A stretch of 38,915 nucleotides of DNA from Christensenella sp. UBA5327 (GCA_002411105.1 DHQX01000031.1:22142-61056); one strand, 5' to 3'; counted from the first letter of the stretch, positions 24,455-32,450 are shown. Notes: generated from the sequence alone by a model not told the origin. Program-made: numbers and translations.

Positions 24455-25599
24455 CGTTTGCCTCCTTTGTATGCTTCATCCATTCCAATGAGAAACGCAT
24501 CCTTTGAAAGCATCCTCTTTCCGATGGATTGGGCGTATTCTGTCAACTCAAGGCACCTGATGTTCTGTTGGCCAATCGGGGTGCCGGCATGAACAAACAG
24601 CGGGGAACGGTCAATCATCTGCTTGGCTTGCAGGATGTGCACATCATCCACCAACGAAAAAGCCGGGGCTGATACCACCTGATGGGCCAGTGCGTTTGCC
24701 ACCTGAAAATCAACATCATTCTCAAACAGAATACCTGTGGTGAAGGATAGCCCGTGCTTTTGCATCAGACGAAACAGCGGAATGCCCATGCCGTTTCCGG
24801 CGAGGATAAATGCGGAAGGCTCCCCAGGCGGCGGTGACAACTCCACACTGCCAAAGAGCGTGTTGTAACTGCCTGTTTGCAGGTTGTACAATGCTTTCAT
24901 TTGTGCATCCGTGAACACCTGGTCGGGCAAACCTGACAGCTGAATGCTGTCCCCCTGCACGCAGATGAGCCAGTCTGATATTTTTGCGGCCAGATCAATC
25001 TCGTGCAAAGATAACAGCACGGCCACCTGTTTGCGGGAGGCCAAGGACCTGAGAATGTCCAGCAGTTCTATTTTGTGTCGGATATCCAGGTAGGATGTTG
25101 GCTCGTCCAGCACCAGAACCTCAGGTTGCTGACAAAGCGCTCTGGCCAGCAGGATGCGCTGGCGCTGCCCGTCACTGATTTGGGTAAAGAGATGGTCTGC
25201 CAGTTCCTCAGCGCGCACCATGCGCAGGCTATCCATCACGATGTCTTCATCCTGTGGCGTCAGCCTTCCAAAAGCGTTGGTATAGGGATAGCGGCCCAGG
25301 GAGACCACTTCAAAGCAGGTCATCAAATCTGGCGCCACGCGCTCTGTTAGCATGACAGACATACGCTGGGCTAACTCTTTGTTGTTCCATTGATGGATGC
25401 TGCGATTGTCCACCATGACCACGCCAGCGATTCTTTCAAGATGCCGCGTAATGGTCTTGAGAATGGTGGACTTGCCTGAGCCGTTGGGGCCAATCAAGGT
25501 CACGATTTTTCCCTTTTCCACGCCCAGGTTGATCCCGCTGATCAGGGGCTTTCCGCCATACCCCACGGTTAGCTTTTTGGTTTCTATCTGCATGCTCAT
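24451..25599 (-). CDS. Corrinoid/metal-chelate ABC importer ATPase (BtuD/FecE type) with extra C-terminal domain
   Basis: This 382-residue protein is longer than the usual 250-270 residues. Residues 1-250 are a complete ABC ATPase: Walker A GPNGSGKST (37-45), signature region ISDGQRQRILLARAL (141-155), Walker B VLVLDEPTSYLD (161-172) and H-loop SLHE near 197-200. Residues about 251-382 (bases 24454-24849) form an additional domain with alternating beta/alpha character, including ILAGNGMGIPLFRLMQKHG and APAFSLVDDVHI; I do not recognise it. The gene overlaps the permease gene and cbiA by 4 bases each. Likely role: energising import of a corrinoid, cobalt chelate or siderophore-like ligand with the adjacent FecCD permease and binding proteins. 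Confidence 0.9.
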   Translation of the reverse strand: MSMQIETKKLTVGYGGKPLISGINLGVEKGKIVTLIGPNGSGKSTILKTITRHLERIAGVVMVDNRSIHQWNNKELAQRMSVMLTERVAPDLMTCFEVVSLGRYPYTNAFGRLTPQDEDIVMDSLRMVRAEELADHLFTQISDGQRQRILLARALCQQPEVLVLDEPTSYLDIRHKIELLDILRSLASRKQVAVLLSLHEIDLAAKISDWLICVQGDSIQLSGLPDQVFTDAQMKALYNLQTGSYNTLFGSVELSPPPGEPSAFILAGNGMGIPLFRLMQKHGLSFTTGILFENDVDFQVANALAHQVVSAPAFSLVDDVHILQAKQMIDRSPLFVHAGTPIGQQNIRCLELTEYAQSIGKRMLSKDAFLIGMDEAYKGGKR

Positions 25600-26627
25600 G
25601 TCCTTTGGCGCTTGCGGGAAATCATCATGGCAATGACAACAGGCGCTCCGAAAAGCGAGGTCACAGTGCCGATGGCAAGTTCTGTGGGCGCAAAGGCAGT
25701 GCGGGCAATCAGGTCACAAAACATACAGAAAACGGCACCGCACAAAAAGCAAGCGGGAATCACCACAAGGGGTTTTCCGGACTTGATCAGCAACTTCGCA
25801 ATCTGCGGCACCGCGATGCCAACAAAGGATATCGGGCCTGCAAAGGCAGTGACACAAGCGGATAGAACGCTGGAAACCACAATCAATGCGGCCCGGAAGA
25901 GGCGGATGTTAATCCCCATGCTTTTTGCGTAGCCTTCCCCCAGCCGGTAGGCATCCATGGGTTTTGAGAGGAAAAGGGAAAGAAGGAGGGATAAACCAAC
26001 AATGGCGCAGATGATGCCAAGGTTTCCCCAGGCAGCGCCGGAAAAGCTGCCCATGGACCAGGAGGTCAGATTCGCGATGTCCTGGTCTTTGGCAAAGGTG
26101 ATAAAAAAATTGGTGATGGCGGAGCAGATATAGCCCACCATGATGCCGATCACCAAAAGCATCGGCATGCTTTTGGTGTGTCTGGAAAAAAACAATACAA
26201 GGCCCATGATGAGCATGGAGCCTATAAAAGCGGCCAGGACCATCAGATAGGGCGGAATGGTTCCATAAGCCCCCACCACAAAGATGATCACAAAGCCCAC
26301 GATCATCTTGGCACCGGAAGAGATGCCCAGAACAAAAGGGCCTGCAATGGGATTGCGAAAGAAGGTTTGCAGCAAAAACCCGCTGACAGATAAGGCACCG
26401 CCCAAAACAGCAGCGGTCAACAGCCGGGGAAGACGAATTTTCCAGATGATATTGCTTTCCATGCTGCCGGCGTCAGCGCCGTTGAAAATGATGTCAAACA
26501 CTTTCAGCGCCGGAATGTTGACGGTGCCCGTGTTGGCGTTGAGCACAATGCCCAAGGCGAACAAGGCCAGGAGCCCCAGGATGACCACCTGGAAGCGAAT
26601 GGCTGAAGTAACCCTGGCCTTGTTCAT
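25596..26627 (-). CDS. FecCD-family ABC permease (BtuC-like)
   Basis: This 343-residue polytopic membrane protein has about ten hydrophobic helices. Family motifs include RLPRLLTAAVLGGALSVSGFLLQTFFRNPIAGPFVLGISSGA in the N-terminal half and FAGPISFVGIAVPQIAKLL in the C-terminal half. It forms the membrane channel of a vitamin B12, heme or iron-chelate importer. Gene order (binding proteins, permease, ATPase) and the cobalamin riboswitch upstream favour corrinoid or cobalt-chelate import. It starts 25 bases after the second binding-protein gene and overlaps the ATPase gene by 4 bases. Confidence 0.93.
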   Translation of the reverse strand: MNKARVTSAIRFQVVILGLLALFALGIVLNANTGTVNIPALKVFDIIFNGADAGSMESNIIWKIRLPRLLTAAVLGGALSVSGFLLQTFFRNPIAGPFVLGISSGAKMIVGFVIIFVVGAYGTIPPYLMVLAAFIGSMLIMGLVLFFSRHTKSMPMLLVIGIMVGYICSAITNFFITFAKDQDIANLTSWSMGSFSGAAWGNLGIICAIVGLSLLLSLFLSKPMDAYRLGEGYAKSMGINIRLFRAALIVVSSVLSACVTAFAGPISFVGIAVPQIAKLLIKSGKPLVVIPACFLCGAVFCMFCDLIARTAFAPTELAIGTVTSLFGAPVVIAMMISRKRQRT

Positions 26628-26652
26628 ACATGTTCCTTTGGTTTCAAATTCA

Positions 26653-27783
26653 TTATTGCAATTTGTTCAGTGCGTGGGTGCTTTCTATGCTGGCGTTCGA
26701 AAGAACAGCATGCATGTCAGCGATAATGCCGGCGATGGCCGCGGTGGACTGGGAAAAATCCGGTGAAGTAATATAGACTTGCCCTTCTTTTACAGCCTTC
26801 AAATCCGCGAACAAAGGATTGAATGCCACCATGTCTTCCAGGGTCTTGAACTTCTGCACATGGTTTACATAAAACAGATAATCCGCATCCTTGCAGGCGG
26901 CGTAAAAGGCTTCCATCGTCACCGAAGTTGTCCCGGTTTTGCCCGGCTCAAGATCCTTCATGATGTACTCTCCACCGGCTAAGTTGATCATGGAAGCCAT
27001 ATAGTCGCCGCCATTTCTGCAAAACACTTTGGAGCCATCAGAGCTCATGTAGACCATGGCAACGGTTTTCCCGGTAGCATCAGCGCTTTTAACCTGTGCC
27101 ACCTTTTCTGCCTGTTGTGAGAAATAGCGGTCCGACTCCTCTTTCATGCCAATGAGGGTGCCAAACAACTTCACCCATTCCACACGCCCCAGGGGATGCC
27201 CTTCCTTGGAAGAGGATTCAATCATCCAGGGAATGCCCAACTCATCATATTTGGCGATGACTTCAGGATTTTCAGCCAGGCGAACGGTATCAATTACCAG
27301 TTGGACGCCTGCTTTAGTCAGCGTTTCAAAATCCGGCGCTTTGTAATTGCCAGAGAAGCTGATCTCTCCGGCTTTCATTTTGGTGATGACATTGTCCAGA
27401 TACCAACCCTTTAGATCGGTTCCAACGCTTGCGATATGATCAAGCCCACCGATAGCGTCCACGAGGGATACCATGCCTGTGCTGTTAAACGTGATGTGGC
27501 CCATGGGCTGCCTGAGGACAACGACGTTTTCACTCAGCCCTTCAGGGGGGAGTTGTCCCTCTGGCACCAGCAGAAACACCTGGTTCGGGTGCGCATCCAA
27601 CGTGAAACTGGCAAAACCACTCTGATAGTGGGTTATGGAAAAACCGGTTGCGTATACCAGCTTTTCTTCAGATTGAACAACCAGCCCCTCAAGGGAGGTT
27701 GTGTTCTGTTCAGCAATGGAAGAAAAAGAAAACGCCAGCAAGAATACCAGAAGGAAGAGGAGCGTTCTACGGATTGTTTGCAT
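26653..27783 (-). CDS. BtuF-like ABC transporter substrate-binding protein
   Basis: This 376-residue exported protein has a signal peptide (MQTIRRTLL start, hydrophobic core, cleavage near SSIAEQ). The body is a class III (helical backbone) binding-protein fold with the family motif GHPLGRVEWVKLFG and conserved GGEYIM and EAFYAACKDADYLF segments. I choose ATG at 27783 over the upstream TTG at 27801 because GGAAGG lies 8 bases before it. It is clearly paralogous along its length to the C-terminal half of the preceding gene, which points to a tandem duplication. No lipobox cysteine is present. The probable ligand is a corrinoid or related chelate, inferred from context. Confidence 0.9.
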   Translation of the reverse strand: MQTIRRTLLFLLVFLLAFSFSSIAEQNTTSLEGLVVQSEEKLVYATGFSITHYQSGFASFTLDAHPNQVFLLVPEGQLPPEGLSENVVVLRQPMGHITFNSTGMVSLVDAIGGLDHIASVGTDLKGWYLDNVITKMKAGEISFSGNYKAPDFETLTKAGVQLVIDTVRLAENPEVIAKYDELGIPWMIESSSKEGHPLGRVEWVKLFGTLIGMKEESDRYFSQQAEKVAQVKSADATGKTVAMVYMSSDGSKVFCRNGGDYMASMINLAGGEYIMKDLEPGKTGTTSVTMEAFYAACKDADYLFYVNHVQKFKTLEDMVAFNPLFADLKAVKEGQVYITSPDFSQSTAAIAGIIADMHAVLSNASIESTHALNKLQ

Positions 27784-27801
27784 GGTAATTACCTTCCACA
27801 A

Positions 27802-29994
27802 TTATTGTATTTTTTGAAAAAAACCATCACTCAAATCAAGAGGTTGATAGGTTAATATGGCATGCAGCTCCTTCGCTGCATCTCCAAAGCGATGGGAAGA
27901 CTGATACAAAGCCGGTGATGCGACATATACCTGGTGATTCTGTACGGCTTTGAAGTCCGCAAACAGCTGGTTCTTCAACAACAAATCGGCCATGTTTTCA
28001 GGAGCTGTGTCAATGGCGGCGTTGTAGATTAAAAAGTCCGCGGACTTGGCCAAGGCATAAAATGCTTCCATATCCATGGTCACTGATGCGGTTTCAGAGC
28101 TCCTGCTTTCTGGCCCCAGGTAGTTGCCTCCCGCTAAACCAATCAAAGACGGAATGTAATCTGCCGCTGGTTTTGAAACCACCGCGCCGTTGGAGTTGAC
28201 ATAGAAGTAAGCAACGCTGGGGTTTTGTTCAGGCTGGTCTGGCAAGTTTTCGATCTTCTCCTTTTGTAATTCAAAAACTTGATTGGCGTCTTCCTCTCTG
28301 CCAAACAAAACGCCATAGACCTTCACCCATTCTGTGCGGCCCAGGGGATGGCTTTCAAGACCCGACAAGTCAATCAACAGAGGAATCCCCAACTCTTTGA
28401 ATTTTTGCTGCACATCAGGCGCTTGCAAGACCATGGTGGACTGTATGGACAAGTCGCATCTCCCAGAGAGGAGGAGTTCATAATCCGGCGCACTGTATTT
28501 GCCCGCATACCGCAAGTTGCCGGCATCCATGGCTTCTTTGGCTGCCTGAATGTACCAACCCTCAGCCTTTGTTCCGGTAAAGTGCAGGTTGGGAAGGGCC
28601 TTGATGGCATCAATCAAGGACATGGCAGCGCTGGCAACCAGATACACATTGTCCAATGGCTGCCTCAAAATGATGATGGCGTCATCCAAGCCATCAGGGA
28701 TCTCTGCACCAGCAGGAACCAGCAGATAGTTTCTTCCCTTGACCGTTTGAATCAAGCGTGCGCCGCCTTCGTATGCATAAATCCTGACATGCGCGGCATA
28801 CTCAAACGCCACTTCGCCAGTGTAGTTCAAGCCTTGAATCTCTGGCCGCTGCAGGGACTGGGGAACGGGGGAGGGGTCTCCTTGTTTGGCTTCACTGCCT
28901 GCAAACTGCGCTGCGTCTGACCCGTCTGTGTAAAGAAACAGGGAATACTCCACCCACCGGGGCTTGCTCATGGCCACAGTCTCAGCACTGATTTTGGTTT
29001 CACCATTCATTGAAAGTGGCAGGGTAAAGGTCGCATCCCCCGCGGGATTCTCATTTCGATAGACTTCACCACCTACTTTTACCTGGGTGTAACTGCTGGA
29101 GCTGAATGTGATGGTCGCCAGGCCGCTGGCTTCATCCAGGGATTTTAGGCTGATGGTGGTGCGACCGGTGCCGCCAGTGAAGGAAAAGGAGGGCTGAGCC
29201 TGTTTATCAAGGGGCTTGAGGGTGGCTGAATCAAATTGCAGCGTCCGGTCATACCATAGATTCTTTTTTTCGGACCAGGTGGCCACTGGCTGTTCTTCAT
29301 CCAGGGCAAAAACCGGAAGGGTTGCGGTTGCTTTTCCATCGCTATCAGGGATGAGGGGGATGTGCTGGCTGACATCCGCTAAGAGCGCACCCTTGGCCAA
29401 ACCTGGGAAGAGAAAACCATACTTGCTGTCCTTCATGGTCATCTCGGCTTGCATAACGCCGTTATCCACCGTCAAGATGCAGTGTTCCACCTGGAGCAAT
29501 GGCGAGTCCGCATGCACTTCCAGGGTATAACGCCCGTTTGCAGGCACTGGTGTTGCGCTTTTTTTAGATGCAGGCTGTTCTGCCCGCAGGCTGCCGGAGA
29601 GGAAGGTCAGCTGCCTGTCATACCATTTCTCGTATTTTTTTGACCAGGCTGCCACCTCTACCGGCTCATCCAAGGCAGGAATGGGAACCCGGAAGGAGTA
29701 ATGCTCACGTGTGGCATCAATGGGTGCAATCCAGTTCTCCCGGGGGGCGGCGTCGGCTTCCTCCACCGTTCCCTGATACAAAAAGCCATAACTATCACTG
29801 GACAGGGTGAGAATGGCGGTCATGGCTCCCTGCTTCACTTCCAGCTGGCAAGCTGTTACACGGAACATTTTGCTGGAGGAGGTCACCCCAATGCTGTACA
29901 AGCAATCCTCCGGCATCTGGACGGCTGCGAAACCCAACGCTGGCAAAGCTGACACAAGCGCCAACACCGCGAATAAACTGATGATTCGTTTCAT
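27802..29994 (-). CDS. Three repeated NEAT-like modules fused to a BtuF-type binding domain
   Basis: This is a 730-residue exported protein with a signal peptide (residues 1-24). Modules 1 (about 28-137) and 2 (about 160-258) are clear repeats: each has S(D/K)xYGFL(Y/F)xG followed about 45 residues later by an A(A/T)WS-K-WYDR motif. Module 3 (about 278-355) is more divergent but keeps an SSSYTQVKVG strand and a final aromatic strand. Residues about 385-730 are a BtuF-type binding domain (SHPLGRTEWVKVYG), paralogous to the next gene. NEAT-like identity of the modules is an inference from pattern; NEAT domains bind heme. The start is ATG 29994 with AGGAAGGA upstream. Likely role: surface capture of a tetrapyrrole or corrinoid for the BtuCD-type importer. 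No sorting signal or lipobox was seen. Confidence 0.82.
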   Translation of the reverse strand: MKRIISLFAVLALVSALPALGFAAVQMPEDCLYSIGVTSSSKMFRVTACQLEVKQGAMTAILTLSSDSYGFLYQGTVEEADAAPRENWIAPIDATREHYSFRVPIPALDEPVEVAAWSKKYEKWYDRQLTFLSGSLRAEQPASKKSATPVPANGRYTLEVHADSPLLQVEHCILTVDNGVMQAEMTMKDSKYGFLFPGLAKGALLADVSQHIPLIPDSDGKATATLPVFALDEEQPVATWSEKKNLWYDRTLQFDSATLKPLDKQAQPSFSFTGGTGRTTISLKSLDEASGLATITFSSSSYTQVKVGGEVYRNENPAGDATFTLPLSMNGETKISAETVAMSKPRWVEYSLFLYTDGSDAAQFAGSEAKQGDPSPVPQSLQRPEIQGLNYTGEVAFEYAAHVRIYAYEGGARLIQTVKGRNYLLVPAGAEIPDGLDDAIIILRQPLDNVYLVASAAMSLIDAIKALPNLHFTGTKAEGWYIQAAKEAMDAGNLRYAGKYSAPDYELLLSGRCDLSIQSTMVLQAPDVQQKFKELGIPLLIDLSGLESHPLGRTEWVKVYGVLFGREEDANQVFELQKEKIENLPDQPEQNPSVAYFYVNSNGAVVSKPAADYIPSLIGLAGGNYLGPESRSSETASVTMDMEAFYALAKSADFLIYNAAIDTAPENMADLLLKNQLFADFKAVQNHQVYVASPALYQSSHRFGDAAKELHAILTYQPLDLSDGFFQKIQ

Positions 29995-30011
29995 AGGTTC
30001 CTTCCTGAACA

Positions 30012-30041
30012 GGGGCGGCAGCACAGCGGTGCAACCGCCCC
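30012..30041 (-). other. Intercistronic hairpin between cbiK and the module-BtuF fusion gene
   Basis: GGGGCGG (30012-30018) pairs with CCGCCCC (30035-30041), with an inner GCAC/GTGC stem (30021-30024 with 30029-30032). No T-run follows on the transcribed strand. It lies in the 73-base gap, the largest within the operon, and may affect mRNA stability or processing. Confidence 0.5.
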
Positions 30042-30067
30042 ATGTCGTTTACTTCTCAGAGGGCAGC

Positions 30068-30937
30068 TTACAGCCCGGCTTCCTTGATGGTGGCATCCAG
30101 GTGCTCGAAAATAATGCTGACGATCTTCTCATTCTGCGCCAAACCAACCAGGCGGTTTTCAACCTCGAATCCGGCCTGGGTAAACAGTGTCGTCCAGGAG
30201 TCCTCTTCATCGCCCGCCATGTCATTGTTGGCGTGATCACCTGCCACAATCATGAAGGGATACTGCACTACTTTTTTTGCTCCAAAAGCTTTTACATGGG
30301 CAATCACCTGTTCAATGGTGGGAAATCCTTCCACAGCGCCTACAAACACATTCTCATAGCCTTTGGCATGCAGCACATAGTCCATGGCGGCATAGATTGC
30401 ATTGGCAAAATGGTGAGAGCCGTGACCCATGAGCACCACAGCGGTATCTTCCTGCCCTAATTCCGGAATATTTGCCGCCAGGGCTTCAACGACGGCGTCA
30501 TAATCTTCGTTGTGGTAAATCAAAGGCTTGCCCAGGGCAAATTGATCGAATTTGTCCGCATACGGGGCAACCTCTTTTGCTACATCCTCATACTCATAGC
30601 CAGGCATCACATGGGTTGGTTGGATGACGAGTTCTTTGACGCCATCAGCCACCAACTTGTCCATGGCCTCTATGACATTGTCGATTTTTAATCCATCCCG
30701 TTGTTCCAGCTTATCAATGATGGTTTGGGCAGTGTACGCTCTGCGCACCTCCCACTCCGGGTAATGCTTGGCGATCGCTTCTTCTATAGCGTCCAGGGTG
30801 AGCGCCCTGTTGTCGTTATAACTGGTGCCAAAGCTAACAACCAATATCGTTTTCTTGGGGGTTCCTTCTGCCATGGACACAGAAGCCGTGGAGAACAGCA
30901 GTGTTGCTGCCAATAGAAGAGAGAACATCTTTTTCAT
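30068..30937 (-). CDS. cbiK: Sirohydrochlorin cobaltochelatase CbiK with a signal peptide
   Basis: This 289-residue protein has a typical export signal (MKKMF start, hydrophobic core, cleavage near SMAEG, residue 24). The mature part is a complete CbiK: VVSFGTSYNDNR near 33-44, QPTHVMPGYEYE, metal/catalytic His172 in MGHGSHHF, Glu203 in GAVEGFP, and His235 in VAGDHANNDMAGD. Known role: insertion of cobalt into sirohydrochlorin. A periplasmic CbiK is known in Desulfovibrio vulgaris. I choose ATG 30937 because GAAAGGA lies 8 bases upstream; ATG 30946 and longer starts lack this. It is the first gene after the riboswitch. Whether it serves biosynthesis or tetrapyrrole uptake is open. Confidence 0.93.
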   Translation of the reverse strand: MKKMFSLLLAATLLFSTASVSMAEGTPKKTILVVSFGTSYNDNRALTLDAIEEAIAKHYPEWEVRRAYTAQTIIDKLEQRDGLKIDNVIEAMDKLVADGVKELVIQPTHVMPGYEYEDVAKEVAPYADKFDQFALGKPLIYHNEDYDAVVEALAANIPELGQEDTAVVLMGHGSHHFANAIYAAMDYVLHAKGYENVFVGAVEGFPTIEQVIAHVKAFGAKKVVQYPFMIVAGDHANNDMAGDEEDSWTTLFTQAGFEVENRLVGLAQNEKIVSIIFEHLDATIKEAGL

Positions 30938-31029
30938 CTTGCGCATCCTTTCTTTTTGGAGGTAACCGTCACTATCATCAGCACATCCCCCTTCGCCCCG
31001 GCCGGCAGCGAATGGGTGTGCATTGACAC

Positions 31030-31058
31030 AAAAAAGTCCGCCTTTGAGAAAGGCGGAC
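31030..31058 (-). terminator. Terminator in the expression platform of the cobalamin riboswitch
   Basis: On the minus strand GTCCGCCTTT (31058-31049) pairs perfectly with AAAGGCGGAC (31045-31036) around a 3-base loop, followed by six T (31035-31030). It lies between the aptamer and cbiK, about 90 bases before the start codon. This is the expected OFF-state terminator when cobalamin is bound. Confidence 0.9.
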
Positions 31059-31128
31059 ACACCATCAAACCGGCATAAAACACAGTTTATCGGGCAGTGC
31101 GCTTTTCTCGGAAGCTCTGCACCGGATG

Positions 31129-31284
31129 TTTCAGCAGGTTTCCTGGCTCTCGATTCATCGCTTTACCGCGCCTTCTCACTTGGTGGCAATGGCTTGTGCG
31201 GTGAGCTCATCGATGACAGTGACCGGATCGCTCGGGATTTGCACCCGATTCCCTTTTACCTTGGCATATGCCAAGCACTGAAAA
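31129..31284 (-). promoter_or_regulatory. Cobalamin riboswitch aptamer
   Basis: Reading leftward, the B12 box AGCCAGGAAACCTGC lies at 31148-31134. It is preceded by GGGAATCGGGTGCAAATCCCGAGCG (split here only by description: a GGGAATC stem arm and a matching ATCCCGAGCG arm), near 31252-31228, and by CCGGTCACTGT just after. The outer P1 pairing is TTTTCAG (31284-31278) with CTGAAA (31134-31129). With the downstream terminator it should repress the 16-gene operon when adenosylcobalamin is plentiful. Confidence 0.93.
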
Positions 31285-31305
31285 TCCTGAACAAGTATCA
31301 TGGTC

Positions 31306-31334
31306 ATAGTATGATGGATACATGGGCTTGTCAA
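31306..31334 (-). promoter_or_regulatory. Promoter of the leftward cobalamin operon
   Basis: On the minus strand TTGACA (31334-31329) and TACTAT (31311-31306) are separated by 17 bases. Transcription would start near 31299, just ahead of the riboswitch. Confidence 0.82.
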
Positions 31335-31358
31335 GGGTGCGGTGATTTGGCATACAAT
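31328..31358 (+). promoter_or_regulatory. Possible promoter of the rightward cobT operon
   Basis: TTGTCA (31328-31333) and TACAAT (31353-31358) are separated by 19 bases, longer than ideal. The -35 overlaps the -35 of the leftward promoter on the other strand. No second riboswitch was seen in the short leader to 31421. Confidence 0.5.
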
Positions 31359-31421
31359 TCCCACGTGCCCTTGAAAACATCGGCTTGATGGTGGATAATG
31401 CCAGCCGGGAGGATTGACAAA

Positions 31422-32450
31422 ATGATTAATAAGAACTGTGCAGCCCTATGCAAACAACGCTGGGATGGAATTGCCAAGCCAATTGGAAGCCTGGGACGGC
31501 TGGAAAGTATGGTGTGCCGCCTGGCAGCCATTCAAGGCACCACCGAAGTGAATATTGACCGGCGGGTGTGCCTGGTGATGTGTGCGGACAATGGCGTGCT
31601 GGCTGAAGGTGTAGCTCAGACGCCGGCTATTGTAACGGTAGCTCAGAGTGTCAATATTGCCAGGGGTAAAGCCAGCGTTAACGCCATGGCCAGGTCTGCT
31701 CACTGTGATGTGGTGACTGTGGATGTTGGCATCAACAGCAATGCGGATGTACCTGAGCTGTTAGGGCGCAAAGCCGGGAACGGAACCGGTAACATCACCA
31801 AAGAACCTGCCATGACAGAGGAGCAACTTGAACAAACCTTAAATACTGGCATGGATTTGGTCCGGGAGATGAAAGAAAAGGGATATCAAATCATCTGCAC
31901 CGGTGAAATGGGCATCGGCAACACCACCACCACCAGCGCTGTGGCCAGCGTGCTGCTGGGGATAGACCCCATGCGGATGACTGGCCGCGGTGCAGGGCTC
32001 TCTGATGAGGGATTGGTCCGCAAACGGAATGCTATTAAGCGAGCGATTGAATTTCATCAGGTAAACCCAAACAATCCCAAGGAAGTCATTCGTTGTCTGG
32101 GAGGATTTGACATTGCAGCGCTCACAGGCATTTTCCTGGGTGGATGGAAGTACCAAATGCCCATTGTGGTAGATGGCGTGATCTCTTCCGTGTCAGCTTT
32201 GGCTGCAGTGCGCATCCAGCCAGAGTGCGTTGATTACTTGATTCCCTCTCATCTCAGCCGGGAGCCTTCAGCTGCCCTGGTACTACAGGAACTGGGTTTG
32301 GAGCCCATGATTCATGCTGATATGGCATTGGGCGAGGGGACCGGCGCAGTTGCAGTATTGCCGCTTTTGGATGCGGCACTTGCTGTATACCAGCAAAATA
32401 ATACTTACGAACAATTGGATTATCTGCCTCCAGAGTTGCAAAACCAATGA
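31422..32450 (+). CDS. cobT: Nicotinate-nucleotide:dimethylbenzimidazole phosphoribosyltransferase CobT
   Basis: This 342-residue cytoplasmic enzyme activates the lower-ligand base as its alpha-ribotide. Motifs: KPIGSLGRLE near the N-terminus, VMCADNGVLAEGV, GEMGIGNTTTTSA, and the catalytic Glu305 in ALGEGTGA near the C-terminus. The ATG at 31422 is preferred over ATG 31398 because GGGAGG (31407-31412) lies 9 bases before it. It is the first gene of the cobT-cobU-cobS-cobU2-cobC operon and overlaps cobU by 4 bases. No benzimidazole synthesis genes are in the window, so the lower ligand is unknown. Confidence 0.95.
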   Translation: MINKNCAALCKQRWDGIAKPIGSLGRLESMVCRLAAIQGTTEVNIDRRVCLVMCADNGVLAEGVAQTPAIVTVAQSVNIARGKASVNAMARSAHCDVVTVDVGINSNADVPELLGRKAGNGTGNITKEPAMTEEQLEQTLNTGMDLVREMKEKGYQIICTGEMGIGNTTTTSAVASVLLGIDPMRMTGRGAGLSDEGLVRKRNAIKRAIEFHQVNPNNPKEVIRCLGGFDIAALTGIFLGGWKYQMPIVVDGVISSVSALAAVRIQPECVDYLIPSHLSREPSAALVLQELGLEPMIHADMALGEGTGAVAVLPLLDAALAVYQQNNTYEQLDYLPPELQNQ

